Shown piece by piece: positions 34,714 to 43,268 of a stretch of DNA of 64,000 bases (position 1 is its first letter; each line of letters starts with the position of its first letter). Under the pieces are notes generated by a model. The model was given only the letters and a program-made list of their open reading frames with translations, was not told the DNA's origin and did no database searches. The position numbers and the translations under genes are program-made. This DNA is from Avrilella dinanensis (GTDB lineage: Bacteria; Bacteroidota; Bacteroidia; Flavobacteriales; Flavobacteriaceae): NCBI RefSeq assembly GCF_002807015.1, contig NZ_NIPO01000001.1, forward strand, positions 1,198,072-1,262,071, given 5' to 3'.

Positions 34714-34911
34714 AGGGTGATGTTTTTGTCATGTCCTGGTATAGATTGACATTTTTTTAGTTGTTAATGAATCCAATTTAGTTAAAATATTTTGTTTTAG
34801 TGTCTGGAACAATGAAAACTTTTTTTGGCTGGATATATAATTGTTTCCACTCATTCCTTTGAATTCATCCATTACAAAAAAACAATAAACAAATATTTTA
34901 ATCAAAAACAC
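34714..34911. other. Spacer with a short unsupported frame
   Basis: A 60-codon minus-strand frame fills 34729-34911 but matches nothing I know and has no promoter. I would not annotate it as a gene. The spacer also contains TGTCA...TGACA (34727-34751), discussed among the rejected items. Confidence 0.4.
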
Positions 34912-35487
34912 TTACTTTTCAAGCATTTTTTTACGTACACGGCTTAGCGTGTCTTTAGTAATTCCCAGATAAGAAGCAATGATGTGTTGAGGAAAGCGTT
35001 TAACAAAATATGGAAAACTATCAATAAAATATTTATAACGAACCTCAGCAGTATAACTTATAGAATAAGTGATTCTTTTTTGGGTTGTAATTCTATTTAG
35101 CTCATCGAGCCTTAATAGTAGTTCATTAAACGCAGGGCATTGATTACGTAATTTTAACGTATTCTCTCTAGAAATGAGTAACACTTCACAATCTTCCCAA
35201 GCGTCTATGGAGTAAATACTGGGCGTATGCATAACAAAACTCTCAAAATCAGCAGCCCACCAATTTTCAACATATAAATTAACTATACGCTCAACGCCTT
35301 TTTCATCTATATAATATTGACGCATAGCCCCTTTCACGATAAATGCCATGTGCCTGCAAATTTCTCCTTCTTCAAGGAAATATTGCTTTTTGGGTATTTT
35401 CTTTTGAACAAAGTGACTTAAGAATACTTTAAAATCTTCTTGAGAAATTATAGCATATTTGTTAATATAATGAAATAGTTGATGCAT
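34912..35487 (-). CDS. Crp/Fnr family transcriptional regulator, paralogue 4
   Basis: The protein is 191 residues from ATG 35487 (MHQLFHYINKYAIIS), matching the start of its tandem paralogue; the frame back to 35508 adds seven residues. It has the effector barrel KKQYFLEEGEICRHMAFIVKGAMRQYYIDEKGVERIV and HTH RFPQHIIASYLGITKDTLSRVRKKM. Its promoter carries a TAGAC-type palindrome, making it a candidate regulator of the other TAGAC promoters and of itself. Confidence 0.9.
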   Translation of the reverse strand: MHQLFHYINKYAIISQEDFKVFLSHFVQKKIPKKQYFLEEGEICRHMAFIVKGAMRQYYIDEKGVERIVNLYVENWWAADFESFVMHTPSIYSIDAWEDCEVLLISRENTLKLRNQCPAFNELLLRLDELNRITTQKRITYSISYTAEVRYKYFIDSFPYFVKRFPQHIIASYLGITKDTLSRVRKKMLEK

Positions 35488-35546
35488 ATGAATGAATTGA
35501 ATATTCAATGTCTATTTTTTGTTTTGATTTTTTAGTCTAAGAAAAA

Positions 35547-35591
35547 CAAAACTACATCAAACACAGAGAAGATAACGTAGACAAATGTCTA
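35547..35591 (-). promoter_or_regulatory. Promoter with TAGAC-type palindrome upstream of crp paralogue 4
   Basis: TAGACAAATGTCTA (35578-35591) is centred 30.5 bp upstream of the minus-strand -7 element TAGTTTTG (35554-35547). It is identical over 14 bases to the site at 21829 and, reverse-complemented, to the one at 48224. It lies between the tandem crp genes, so paralogue 4 has its own promoter. Confidence 0.72.
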
Positions 35592-35621
35592 GGAAATACA
35601 AAAACAAGCTTGAGCTGAAAC

Positions 35622-36203
35622 CTACTTTTTCAGCATTTTTCTACGTACCCGACTTAATGTATCTTTAGTAATACCTAAATAAGAAGCAATAAGGTGTTGA
35701 GGAAAGCGTTGAATAAAATGAGGATATCGTTTAACCAAATCTATATACCGCTTCTCTGCTGTGGAACTAATCGAAGAGGTGATTCTTTTTTGTGTTGCAA
35801 TATTGTTCTTTTCATCCAGTTTCAATAACATCTCCTTGAAAGAAGAAAACAATTCTGTTAATCTCAACTTGTTTTCTAGAGTAATGAGAAGCACTTCACA
35901 ATCTTCTAAGGCTTGTATGTTGTATTTGCTGGGGGTAAGCATTACAAAACTCTCGCGATCACCAGCCCACCAATTTTCTACGTACAAACTAACAACATGT
36001 TCAATACCTTTTTCATCTGTATAGTATTTACGCATAGAGCCCTTTATAATAAATGCGAAGTTTTCACATACCTCTCCCTCTTCAAGCAAATATTGTTTTT
36101 TACATATCTCTTTTTCAACAAAATGACTCCTTAACACTTTAAAATCTTCTTCTGAAATTAAAGTTGATGCATATTCGTTAATATAGTTGAAAAGCGGATG
36201 CAT
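35622..36203 (-). CDS. Crp/Fnr family transcriptional regulator, paralogue 5 (tandem with paralogue 4)
   Basis: The 193-residue protein is closely similar to paralogue 4 (CKKQYLLEEGEVCENFAFIIKGSMRKYYTDEKGIEHVV; recognition helix ITKDTLSRVRRKM identical apart from one residue). This indicates a tandem duplication whose DNA specificity is probably shared. A minus-strand -7 element TAACTTTG lies at 36233-36226, and a perfect 12-base palindrome ATAAGGCCTTAT at 36261-36272, centred 33.5 bp upstream. Confidence 0.9.
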   Translation of the reverse strand: MHPLFNYINEYASTLISEEDFKVLRSHFVEKEICKKQYLLEEGEVCENFAFIIKGSMRKYYTDEKGIEHVVSLYVENWWAGDRESFVMLTPSKYNIQALEDCEVLLITLENKLRLTELFSSFKEMLLKLDEKNNIATQKRITSSISSTAEKRYIDLVKRYPHFIQRFPQHLIASYLGITKDTLSRVRRKMLKK

Positions 36204-36225
36204 ATATAACTATTTGAGATGCTTT

Positions 36226-36272
36226 CAAAGTTAGTGCTTTTTTTTATTTTCTCCTAGTTTATAAGGCCTTAT
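36226..36272 (-). promoter_or_regulatory. Promoter of crp paralogue 5 with ATAAGGCCTTAT palindrome
   Basis: The -7 element TAACTTTG (36233-36226) and the palindrome ATAAGGCCTTAT (36261-36272) are separated by a little more than in the other Crp-type promoters (33.5 bp rather than 29.5-30.5). It is a weaker candidate operator. Confidence 0.4.
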
Positions 36273-36352
36273 CTGCTTAATATATCTAAATATTTATCCA
36301 TTCAGAATGTCTAACTGAGTCATATTTGTGTATTAAATAACAACATATAGAG

Positions 36353-36380
36353 AGCCTAAGCTTCTTGGAAAACTTAGGCT
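36353..36380 (-). terminator. Terminator-like hairpin after the nitroreductase gene
   Basis: AGCCTAAG (36353-36360) pairs with CTTAGGCT (36373-36380) just beyond the nitroreductase stop. There is no clear T run on the minus strand, so termination may be weak. Confidence 0.5.
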
Positions 36381-36390
36381 GCTACTATAT

Positions 36391-37020
36391 TTAACTGATC
36401 TTTGTTACCATCTCTTCTACAGGTATTCTCACTTTTGGGCGATTAGCCAAGTAATCAGTAGCTTCATCGCGATACCCTAAAGAAAGTATTACAACACTGT
36501 GTAAATCTCTTTCTTTTAACCCTAATAATTCATCAAATAATTCTGCATCAAAACCTTCCATTGGTGTAGCATCGACTTTGGCGTTTGCTGCTGCGATCAA
36601 TGCTGTACCCAATGCGATATAGGTCTGTCTTTCTGCCCAAAGTTTGTTTTCTTCGTCGCTTCTACTTTTAAAATGTGTATCAGCAGCCGTGAATAATCCA
36701 TCTAGAGATTCTATCGTAACCCCTTGTTTATCTGCCGTTAATTTTACTAAATCTCGCACATGTTGGGTAGTAACCTTATTGTATGCGGCAAATACTAATA
36801 GATGAGAGGATTGAGCTATTTGTTTGTTAAAAGAATTAGCTCCTAGTTTTGTCTTCAGTTCCGCATTATCAATAGATAATATACGATATGGCTGCAATCC
36901 TACAGAAGAAGCTGATAGATTAGTAGCTTCTAAGATAAAGTCTAATTTTTCGTTGCTTATTTTTTTGTTGCTATAGCTTTTTGTAGCATATCGCCAGTTT
37001 AAATCTTGTATTAAATCCAT
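36391..37020 (-). CDS. NfsB-like NAD(P)H nitroreductase, copy 1
   Basis: The 209-residue FMN-dependent nitroreductase begins LNWRYATKSYSNKKISNEKLDFILEATNLSASSVGLQPYRI, with the usual R-x-x-x-K-x-x and S-S-x-x-x-QP motifs, and has VDATPMEGFDAELFDELLGL and VVILSLGYRDEATDYLANRPK. Such enzymes reduce quinones and nitroaromatics. It diverges from an HxlR gene with 105 bases between, as do many HxlR-controlled azoreductases and nitroreductases. Confidence 0.92.
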   Translation of the reverse strand: MDLIQDLNWRYATKSYSNKKISNEKLDFILEATNLSASSVGLQPYRILSIDNAELKTKLGANSFNKQIAQSSHLLVFAAYNKVTTQHVRDLVKLTADKQGVTIESLDGLFTAADTHFKSRSDEENKLWAERQTYIALGTALIAAANAKVDATPMEGFDAELFDELLGLKERDLHSVVILSLGYRDEATDYLANRPKVRIPVEEMVTKIS

Positions 37021-37039
37021 TTTTTTTAATTTTATATTG

Positions 37040-37097
37040 CAAAGCTATATCATATAAGTGACAATTTGTATCTTTGTGACAAAAAGTAATAGTGACA
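37040..37097. promoter_or_regulatory. Divergent nitroreductase/HxlR promoter with three GTGACA boxes
   Basis: The minus-strand -7 element TAGCTTTG (37047-37040) drives the nitroreductase; a plus-strand TATCTTTG (37069-37076) drives HxlR. GTGACA occurs at 37058-37063, 37076-37081 and 37092-37097, spaced 18 and 16 bp, overlapping both promoters. These are candidate HxlR binding elements. Confidence 0.5.
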
Positions 37098-37125
37098 TTT
37101 GGGTAACCATTAATAAATTCAGTAC

Positions 37126-37485
37126 ATGGAAACGAAAAAGACAACAACAAAAGAAATCAATAAGATGTGTAAACATAATATCAGAGCGATACATGATACC
37201 CTGGATGTTATTGGTGGCAAATGGAAAATATCTATTATTTCCTGTTTATCATTTTACCCTATGCGCTATTCAGAGTTACTAAGGGAAGTAGAAGGTATTT
37301 CCGGAAAAATGCTCAGCCGGGAACTTAAAGAACTTGAAATGAATCAACTTATTGTTCGAGAAGTTTTAAATACGCACCCCATTACCGTTCAATATCAACT
37401 TACCGAATACGGCGAAACTTTAAAACCCCTCACCCTTAGCATAGCCGATTGGGGTGTAAACCATCGGAAGCAGATTATTGGATAA
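37126..37485 (+). CDS. HxlR family winged-helix regulator, paralogue 2
   Basis: The 119-residue protein has CKHNIRAIHDTLDVIGGKWKISIISCLSFYPMRYSELLREVEGISGKMLSRELKELEMNQLIVREV, the complete HxlR fold. A cysteine at residue 15 occupies the position of the redox cysteine of HypR/YodB-type electrophile sensors. It diverges from nitroreductase copy 1, its most likely target. Confidence 0.92.
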   Translation: METKKTTTKEINKMCKHNIRAIHDTLDVIGGKWKISIISCLSFYPMRYSELLREVEGISGKMLSRELKELEMNQLIVREVLNTHPITVQYQLTEYGETLKPLTLSIADWGVNHRKQIIG

Positions 37486-37545
37486 TTAAAATCCATTTGT
37501 AATAACCGATATTACTTGAGCCTAACGAATCACATAGTTCTTATT

Positions 37546-37574
37546 GGGGCTGGAGGGGAATTGCTCCATACCCC
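37546..37574. terminator. Hairpin between convergent HxlR and quinone reductase genes
   Basis: GGGG-C-TGGAG ... CTCCA-TA-CCCC forms a nested stem (37546-37574) followed by TTTGGTTATTC. It probably terminates one or both of the convergent transcripts. Confidence 0.5.
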
Positions 37575-37652
37575 TTTGGTTATTCTTAATTAATAATTTT
37601 TGTTTATTCTTTTTCCACCATCAAAACCCTAAGAAACCATATTTCTTCAATT

Positions 37653-38588
37653 TTATACGGTAATGATCAATTTACCGACAGTTCTACCGGTTTCTTGTTG
37701 TAAATGAGCTTCTTGTATTTGGTCAAAACCATAGGCTTTGAAAATATAAGGTTTTATAATTCCTTTCTCCAAAAGCTTAGCAATTTTTTCCGTATCATCT
37801 CCATTAGATTGTACCAGAATGAAATAACCTGTCACTCCTTTAGAGGCTGCTTTCGCGGTTACTTCCTCATTCAGCCCGGTAGGAATACTAATGATGCTTC
37901 CGCCTTCCTTGGTCACTTCAAGAGAGTTGTCTATGTTGTCCCCTCCAATGGTATCAAGAACAAAATCAAATTCCCTTGGGTGATTAGCCCAATCGTAATC
38001 GTGGTAATCAATATGTGCATCAGCTCCAAGACTCAATACAAAATCCTTGTTTTTAGCAGATGACGTACCAACTACAATAGCACCCAAATGTTTCGCAATC
38101 TGAACTGCAATATGTCCTACTCCTCCCGAAGCTGCATGGATAAGTACTTTTTGACCTTTCTGCACATTGGCATTTGTTACAAGAGCTTGCCAGGCAGTCA
38201 AGGCAACCAAAGTTGTCGCAGCTGCTTCTTCATGGGAAATATTTTGAGGTTTACGCGCAAGGTGCAAAGCCGGAGCTGCTACATATTCTGCATACGCCTT
38301 TCCATGTCCCGGGAAATTTACCATTCCGAATACCTCATCCCCAATTTGAAATTTAGCATCTTGGCTTTCTACAACCATGCCCGAGATATCCCATCCTAAA
38401 ATGAGAGGTTTTTCATCTTTTATCCGTCCATATATTCCTTTTCCATTACGGGTTTTTATATCGACAGGATTAATACTTATTGCTTTAACCTGAATGAGTA
38501 CTTCTCCAGATTTGATAATCGGTTTATCTAAATCTTGAATAACTAAGTTTTCTACACCGCCTGGTGTTTTTAAGACAATTGCTTTCAT
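37653..38588 (-). CDS. NADP-dependent quinone oxidoreductase-like MDR protein
   Basis: The 311-residue medium-chain dehydrogenase/reductase has SINPVDIKTRNGKG, LGWDISGMVVE, and the cofactor motif IHAASGGVGHIAVQIAKHLGAIVVGTSS; the ending EAHLQQETGRTVGKLIITV is typical of zinc-free quinone oxidoreductases. No catalytic zinc ligands are seen. It lies 75 bases from the next MDR gene upstream and forms a pair with it. Confidence 0.9.
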   Translation of the reverse strand: MKAIVLKTPGGVENLVIQDLDKPIIKSGEVLIQVKAISINPVDIKTRNGKGIYGRIKDEKPLILGWDISGMVVESQDAKFQIGDEVFGMVNFPGHGKAYAEYVAAPALHLARKPQNISHEEAAATTLVALTAWQALVTNANVQKGQKVLIHAASGGVGHIAVQIAKHLGAIVVGTSSAKNKDFVLSLGADAHIDYHDYDWANHPREFDFVLDTIGGDNIDNSLEVTKEGGSIISIPTGLNEEVTAKAASKGVTGYFILVQSNGDDTEKIAKLLEKGIIKPYIFKAYGFDQIQEAHLQQETGRTVGKLIITV

Positions 38589-38663
38589 TTTTATGTTTTT
38601 AAATTAACGGTAAACAGAAAACAATTCTGCCTACCGATTGACCTTTTATTTTTTTGAAAATTC

Positions 38664-39638
38664 TTATAGTTCTTTTTCAACCTCTATTCCTATTTTACCA
38701 TAGAAATTTTCACCCCCTGTTCTGTATTCCAACAAACTATGAGCTTTGCTTATTTCCGACAATGGAAATACTTTGTTCACCACAGCTTTCAGCTTTCCTG
38801 ATTCTACCAGCTTAGTAAGCTCATCCAATTTGTTTCTGTTCTGTCTGGTAAATACAAAATGGTAAGTGGCATTTTTCCCCCACGCATGGATCAGGTTTTG
38901 CGGCTGTTCAATATCAACTAAGGTTACAACCTGTCCCATTTGACTTAAAACCTTACCACTGTCCGAAAGTGTGCTACCGCCTATTGTATCAATTACAACG
39001 TCTACACCTTTATTATTGGTTAGCTCTAAAATTGCATCGATATAATTTTCTTTTTCATAATCAATGGTATAATCCGCACCCAAACTTTTTAGAAAATCAT
39101 GATGAACGGACTTTGCTGTTGTATAAACGGTTGCTCCCATTGCCTTTGCTATTTGAATAGTTGGTATTCCCACACCACCTGCACCACCGTGTATCAAAAT
39201 CGTTTGATTAATCTTAAGTTGTGCTCTGGTATAAAGCATTTCCCAAGCTGTACCAGCTGCCAAAGGAAATGTTGCGGCTTCCAAGTGGCTTACATTTTTA
39301 GGTTTGATACCGATGATGGACTCTTTGGCAACATGATATTCTGCATAGCTTCCATTCCCGTTAAAGATTTCAGGAGTATAGTATACCTCGTCGCCAACTT
39401 TAAAATTTTTGACACCTGTACCGACTTCTACAATCACTCCAGACACATCATGACCGGTAATGACCGGAAGCTGTAACTCATTTTTATAATCCCCTCGTCT
39501 TACCTGGAAATCCAATGGGTTCACTGAAGTTGCCATTACTTTTACTAGTACTTCGTCAACTCCCGGTTTTGGGGTTGGTACTTCTAATAGTTCGAATTTC
39601 TCTACCGAGCCAAATTCATTTAATACTGCTGCTTTCAT
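38664..39638 (-). CDS. MDR family alcohol/quinone reductase, copy 1 of a duplicated module
   Basis: The 324-residue MDR has SVNPLDFQVRRGDYKNELQLPVITGHDVSGVIVE and IHGGAGGVGIPTIQIAKAMGATVYTT. It is nearly identical to the protein at 48520-49488, diverging mainly at the C-terminus (YRTGGENFYGKIGIEVEKEL). It is annotated in such genomes as zinc-dependent alcohol dehydrogenase, but the zinc ligands are not evident, so quinone or enone reduction is as likely. A TAGAT-type palindrome lies upstream. Confidence 0.92.
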   Translation of the reverse strand: MKAAVLNEFGSVEKFELLEVPTPKPGVDEVLVKVMATSVNPLDFQVRRGDYKNELQLPVITGHDVSGVIVEVGTGVKNFKVGDEVYYTPEIFNGNGSYAEYHVAKESIIGIKPKNVSHLEAATFPLAAGTAWEMLYTRAQLKINQTILIHGGAGGVGIPTIQIAKAMGATVYTTAKSVHHDFLKSLGADYTIDYEKENYIDAILELTNNKGVDVVIDTIGGSTLSDSGKVLSQMGQVVTLVDIEQPQNLIHAWGKNATYHFVFTRQNRNKLDELTKLVESGKLKAVVNKVFPLSEISKAHSLLEYRTGGENFYGKIGIEVEKEL

Positions 39639-39755
39639 AATTATAACATTTTAAATTATTTTTTTGTATGGGTGTTAATTATTAAGTGATTTTTATAATT
39701 ACTACCCAGATCTTTTACATTTCTTTTTTATTAAAGGTTTCTTTTTACGTTTTTA

Positions 39756-39801
39756 TAAATTTAGATGAACTTGCGAGGATAAAACGTAGATAAACATCTA
39801 C
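39756..39801 (-). promoter_or_regulatory. Promoter with TAGAT-type palindrome upstream of MDR copy 1
   Basis: GTAGATAAACATCTAC (39786-39801) is a perfect palindrome outside its AAAC core; its 14-base core TAGATAAACATCTA is a variant of TAGACAAATGTCTA. Its centre is 30.5 bp upstream of the minus-strand TAAATTTA (39763-39756), a one-mismatch -7 element. Confidence 0.65.
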
Positions 39802-39900
39802 AATTAATTACTCAAGCACTGAAAAAATTAAAAGAATCATCAAAAGACTACTTATAAGCTTATATGGCTCAAGACTGATTCATTTTTTCATCCAGTTTTC

Positions 39901-40227
39901 TCAAATCACAAACGAAGTTACTTGACTAATTAATCCGTTTCTAAAATTCCAAATGTCACAATAGGAACTCTTTTTTGATTCCCCGTCAATTTCAAATACG
40001 ATCTTACCAAGCTCAACGATGAAGTCATTTTCAATAATCTGATTTTCGGTTGTGAAAGTTATTCCATTATAAACCGAACTTATATATCTAAGAACTTCAT
40101 CCTTTCCACTGAACGTATCTTTACCAACATTTTCCCATTTCATATCTTCGGTACAGTAGGCAATAAATTCATCATAATTTCCTTCTGCTAAAGCTTTGTT
40201 CGCCTTTATAAAAATTTCCTGATTCAT
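39901..40227 (-). CDS. NTF2-like (SnoaL-like) protein, copy 1 of a duplicated module
   Basis: The 108-residue protein has MNQEIFIKANKALAEGNYDEFIAYCTEDMKWENVGKDTFSGKDEVLRYI and SSYCDIWNFRNGLISQVTSFVI, an NTF2-like fold of the ketosteroid-isomerase superfamily. The damaged counterpart is at 49502-49823. In this copy it is 262 bases upstream of the MDR gene; in the other copy it lies downstream. Confidence 0.85.
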   Translation of the reverse strand: MNQEIFIKANKALAEGNYDEFIAYCTEDMKWENVGKDTFSGKDEVLRYISSVYNGITFTTENQIIENDFIVELGKIVFEIDGESKKSSYCDIWNFRNGLISQVTSFVI

Positions 40228-40423
40228 ATCTGATCTTTATTAATAACTGTTTAACTATCTATTTGTACGTCAATTTAAAGATTGAAAAATTATAATAATT
40301 CATATTCACCTCCCTAACCAAATTCTTATATCATTATTGCTCTCACACATATACATTTTTTATATTTTTTTGCTTTTGTAGAATGACGCTATTATTGCTT
40401 CAGTTTTTATAGAATTGTATAAT

Positions 40424-40437
40424 TAGGTAAACACCTA
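40424..40437. promoter_or_regulatory. TAGGT-type palindrome downstream of ArsR copy 1
   Basis: TAGGTAAACACCTA (within TTAGGT-AAAC-ACCTAA, 40423-40438) is a perfect 5-4-5 palindrome with the same AAAC core as the site at 39787. It shares TAGGT/ACCTA half-sites with the ArsR promoter. No -7 element lies at the expected distance; it precedes the NTF2-like gene by about 200 bases. Confidence 0.45.
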
Positions 40438-40456
40438 AATTATAGCCTAAATTTTT

Positions 40457-40762
40457 TTATAACCTGTCTTTTATATACTCAGATAAATCCTGAATAGATT
40501 TTTCGTTTCTTTTATAATACGTCCACTGTCCCTTGCGTGTAGCAATCAAAATATTGGCTGATGACATTGTTTTTAAATAATCTGAAACAGTAGGAATAGA
40601 CATACCAGCTTTTTTAGCAATATCAGACACACAGACACCTAAATCGGGTATATATTCAGTTAATTCCTCTTTGGGAAAATGATTAAATGGGTCTTTTAAC
40701 CATTCCAGAATATTTAAACGTGTTTCGTTTGATAACGCCTTTATGATCTCTAATAAATTCAT
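40457..40762 (-). CDS. ArsR-like winged-helix regulator, copy 1
   Basis: The 101-residue protein has LLEIIKALSNETRLNILEWLKDPFNHFP, LGVCVSDIAKKAGMSIPTVSDYLKTMSSANILIATRKGQWTYYKRNE. The ArsR-type recognition helix (IPTVSDYLKTM) is present; the metal-binding ELCVCDL motif is replaced by LGVCVSDI with one cysteine. It is almost identical to the regulator at 47809-48114. Its own promoter carries an inverted repeat overlapping the -7 element. Confidence 0.92.
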   Translation of the reverse strand: MNLLEIIKALSNETRLNILEWLKDPFNHFPKEELTEYIPDLGVCVSDIAKKAGMSIPTVSDYLKTMSSANILIATRKGQWTYYKRNEKSIQDLSEYIKDRL

Positions 40763-40766
40763 ACTG

Positions 40767-40794
40767 CAAATTTAGGTAATTTCCTAAATACCTA
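40767..40794 (-). promoter_or_regulatory. ArsR copy 1 promoter/operator
   Basis: TAGGTA (40773-40778) and TACCTA (40789-40794) form an inverted repeat with a 10-base spacer, together with TTTAGG/CCTAAA. The minus-strand -7 element TAAATTTG (40774-40767) overlaps it. The same arrangement is conserved at ArsR copy 2 (47761-47788), which implies autorepression. Confidence 0.65.
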
Positions 40795-40823
40795 CAAATG
40801 TTTAACAAAATTTTATTATTTTA

Positions 40824-41192
40824 CTAAAGACTATCTCTTTTTTTTCTTCCAATAATTCCTAAATGAGTATTCTGGAAACTGTCATTATATTTCAAGCCAT
40901 ATCCCAAAATTCTGTCAAAAGAAATGTGTGCAAAAAGTATAATAGCAAAAAGTTTCCAATACTCATTTCCATAACTAATAGCATAAAAAGCAATTATTAT
41001 CGCTATCAAACGATGATGTGTAAAGTTATATGTGAATGCCCCAATTTTAGGATTTACAACATACCCAATCATACCGATGTCAGGCAATAGCAATAGTGCA
41101 GGAAACCACCACCACGCAAAATTTAATTTGCTAAATAAGAAAATGCAGAATAGAAATATTGCAATTTCTTCCAATTTTAATAAGTTTTTCAT
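40824..41192 (-). CDS. DUF4260 membrane protein
   Basis: The 122-residue protein has four hydrophobic segments (10-22, 25-47, 59-76, 79-96) and the DUF4260 text NPKIGAFTYNFTHHRLIAIIIAFYAISYGNEYWKLFAIILFAHISFDRILGYGLKY. Function unknown. It lies 61 bases upstream of ArsR copy 1. Confidence 0.87.
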   Translation of the reverse strand: MKNLLKLEEIAIFLFCIFLFSKLNFAWWWFPALLLLPDIGMIGYVVNPKIGAFTYNFTHHRLIAIIIAFYAISYGNEYWKLFAIILFAHISFDRILGYGLKYNDSFQNTHLGIIGRKKRDSL

Positions 41193-41210
41193 GATACCTC
41201 TTTCTATATT

Positions 41211-41252
41211 TTTAAACCGAACAGCAATATTACTATTGCTGTTCGGTTTAAA
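41211..41252. terminator. Strong bidirectional terminator, 19-bp perfect stem
   Basis: 41211-41229 and 41234-41252 are perfect reverse complements around the loop TTAC, with A/T tails on both sides. It closes the aldo/keto reductase unit before DUF4260. Confidence 0.85.
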
Positions 41253-41323
41253 ACGATGACATAAGTCGACAAGTTGATATTTACACGATGACTATTTGAT
41301 CATTATCCCGATTTATTACTTGC

Positions 41324-42268
41324 TTAATTGTTCACTTGCACTATTTGCTCAATTTGGCTAATCTCCTCTTGTGATAATATCACCTGAGCAGCATCGATAT
41401 TCTCCTCCAGTCGGGCAAGTTTAGTCGTCCCGGGAATTGGCACAAATTCAGAATGTTTGTTGATGATCCAAGCTAAGGCCAATTGAGCAGGAGTGATTTC
41501 TTTCGTTGCTGCAAACTCGGAAAATAATGAAAAAACAGATTGATTCTTTTTTCGGCTTTCTTCTGAAAACTGAGGGAAACGATTCCTAATATCATTGACT
41601 GCAAACTTGGTGGTAGCATCGATTTTACCTGTCAGGAGTCCATGACCAAGAGGTCCATAAGCTACGAATCCGATACCCAATTCTTTCAATGTCGGGAAAA
41701 TGGCTTTCTCTATATCACGACTCCACAAAGAATATTCACTTTGTAATACCGTAACAGGATGAACTGCGTGAGCCTTTCTGATACTATCTTCATCGGCTGC
41801 AGAAAGTCCAAAATAACCTACCTTTCCCTCGTTAATAAGTTCTTTGACCGTACCGGCAACATCTTCCATTGGCACATTAGGATCAACCCTATGCTGATAA
41901 AGTAAATCGATACGATCTGTTTTAAGTCGTCTCAAAGAACCTTCGACACTTTTTCTGATATGATCCGGATGGCTGCTTAACCCCAAGATATCATTTGTTT
42001 TTGGGTCATAGTCAAATCCAAATTTGGTAGCAATAATGGCCTGTCCTTGTTTGTCCTTAAAAGCATCTCCTAAGAGCTCTTCATTTGTAAACGGTCCATA
42101 CATTTCTGCTGTATCAAACATAGTTACCCCATGATCTAAAGCATAATGTATAAGCTTAATCATGTCTTTTTGTTCTACATTGTTACCATATCCGTGGCTC
42201 ATATTCATACATCCCAAACCAATAACCGATACCTCAGGACCGCTAAGTCCTAACTTTCTTTTTTCCAT
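41324..42268 (-). CDS. Aldo/keto reductase
   Basis: The 314-residue enzyme has the catalytic tetrad: FDTAEMYGP (Asp, Tyr), IATKFGF (Lys) and LLYQHRVDP (His), and the C-terminal EFVPIPGTTKLARLEENIDAA binding motif. This is the AKR12/YajO-like subgroup, reducing aldehydes such as methylglyoxal with NADPH. It lies directly downstream of the AraC gene; its promoter shares an 11-mer with the AraC promoter. Confidence 0.93.
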   Translation of the reverse strand: MEKRKLGLSGPEVSVIGLGCMNMSHGYGNNVEQKDMIKLIHYALDHGVTMFDTAEMYGPFTNEELLGDAFKDKQGQAIIATKFGFDYDPKTNDILGLSSHPDHIRKSVEGSLRRLKTDRIDLLYQHRVDPNVPMEDVAGTVKELINEGKVGYFGLSAADEDSIRKAHAVHPVTVLQSEYSLWSRDIEKAIFPTLKELGIGFVAYGPLGHGLLTGKIDATTKFAVNDIRNRFPQFSEESRKKNQSVFSLFSEFAATKEITPAQLALAWIINKHSEFVPIPGTTKLARLEENIDAAQVILSQEEISQIEQIVQVNN

Positions 42269-42331
42269 AATATACTCAGTTTAATTTATATTGTTATCAT
42301 GTGTTGAGTACAATTCATCCCAACAGATAAG

Positions 42332-42386
42332 CAAAGGTAGGTACTAACTAAGTTTCGGTTGTATACTTTTCAAACCAAAAAGTATA
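42332..42386 (-). promoter_or_regulatory. Aldo/keto reductase promoter with AraC-type box
   Basis: The minus-strand -7 element TACCTTTG lies at 42339-42332. Upstream is TTCAAACCAAA (42369-42379) inside the inverted repeat TATACTTTT-N7-AAAAGTATA (42362-42370/42378-42386). The 11-mer also occurs at 43286-43296 upstream of the AraC gene. Confidence 0.5.
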
Positions 42387-42395
42387 AATTTCAAT

Positions 42396-43268
42396 CTAAC
42401 TTTTTCGATAATTTTTTGGAGCTTTACCAGTATTTTTCTTCATAAATGTGCTGAAATAATTCGGATATTCGAATCCTAGAGCATATGCAATTTCTGCTAC
42501 ATTCCAATCCGTCAACTCCAGAAGTGCTTTTGCTTCTGTAGCAATTCGGTCAGATATTAACAAAGTGGTGGTTTTCCCCGTTACTTTTTTCACGGCTCGA
42601 TTAAGGGAATTGACGTGGATTCCCAAATGATTCGCGAAATCTTGTGCCGTATGTAAACTTAAAGGTATTTTTAGGCTCTCTATAGGAAACTGACGTTCTA
42701 ATAATTCCAAAAACTGTTTTGTTATTCTGTAAGAAGCATCTACGGATAATATTCGATTCTTAGCGGATTTCATTTTGATTGTTTCATGAAGCAACATAGA
42801 AATATACAACCTCATTACATCATCTTTATACTCATATTCAGCAGCTTCCTCTACAATCATCTTCTCGAATAACTGACTAATCCTTTCCAACTGGACATCA
42901 TTAATTTTGTAGGCAGGACTTGCACTTCTATCAAAAAGAATAGATTGCTGCATACTTTCAGTAAGTTTTGTCGGCTGTATAAACTCTCGGGTAAAAAGAC
43001 AGGAGTATCCGGTCTGAACCTCAGAAACAACCTCAACAGAATAAGGGGTGTACGGATTAGAAATAAAAAGGTAAGTGCCATCAAGCTTCAACAATTGATC
43101 TCCATAAAGAACATTCACACGCCCTATGCTGAGTACGATTTTGTAGAAATGCCTTTTGCCAAATGCACTTGCGGGACTTTTAGGCACATTACTTCTACCA
43201 ACTTTAAACCCTCTCTGCTTCATAGCTGTTTGAATGTAAATATCCGGAAAAATTGTTTGTGATATCAT
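42396..43268 (-). CDS. AraC family transcriptional regulator
   Basis: The protein is 290 residues from ATG 43268 (MISQTIFPDIYIQTAMKQRG); an ATG at 43283 adds five residues. An N-terminal cupin-like part (2-160) is followed by the double HTH: TAQDFANHLGIHVNSLNRAVKKVTGKTTTLLISDRIATEAKALLELTDWNVAEIAYALGFEYPNYFSTFMKKNTGKAPKNYR, an AraC signature near residues 190-290. It is transcribed ahead of the aldo/keto reductase, its probable target. Confidence 0.9.
   Translation of the reverse strand: MISQTIFPDIYIQTAMKQRGFKVGRSNVPKSPASAFGKRHFYKIVLSIGRVNVLYGDQLLKLDGTYLFISNPYTPYSVEVVSEVQTGYSCLFTREFIQPTKLTESMQQSILFDRSASPAYKINDVQLERISQLFEKMIVEEAAEYEYKDDVMRLYISMLLHETIKMKSAKNRILSVDASYRITKQFLELLERQFPIESLKIPLSLHTAQDFANHLGIHVNSLNRAVKKVTGKTTTLLISDRIATEAKALLELTDWNVAEIAYALGFEYPNYFSTFMKKNTGKAPKNYRKS

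Noticed and set aside
34727..34751. TGTCA...TGACA inverted repeat as an insertion-sequence end
   Set aside because: A five-base repeat is too short, no matching second end or transposase is found, and the 60-codon frame there has no recognisable homology.
37486..37652. Structured spacer considered as a riboswitch
   Set aside because: It lies between convergent genes, so it cannot be a leader; a terminator is the simpler reading.
40424..40437. TAGGTAAACACCTA as a seventh Crp/Fnr promoter site
   Set aside because: It has the right 5-4-5 geometry but no -7 element at the constant distance, and its half-sites match the ArsR operator better.
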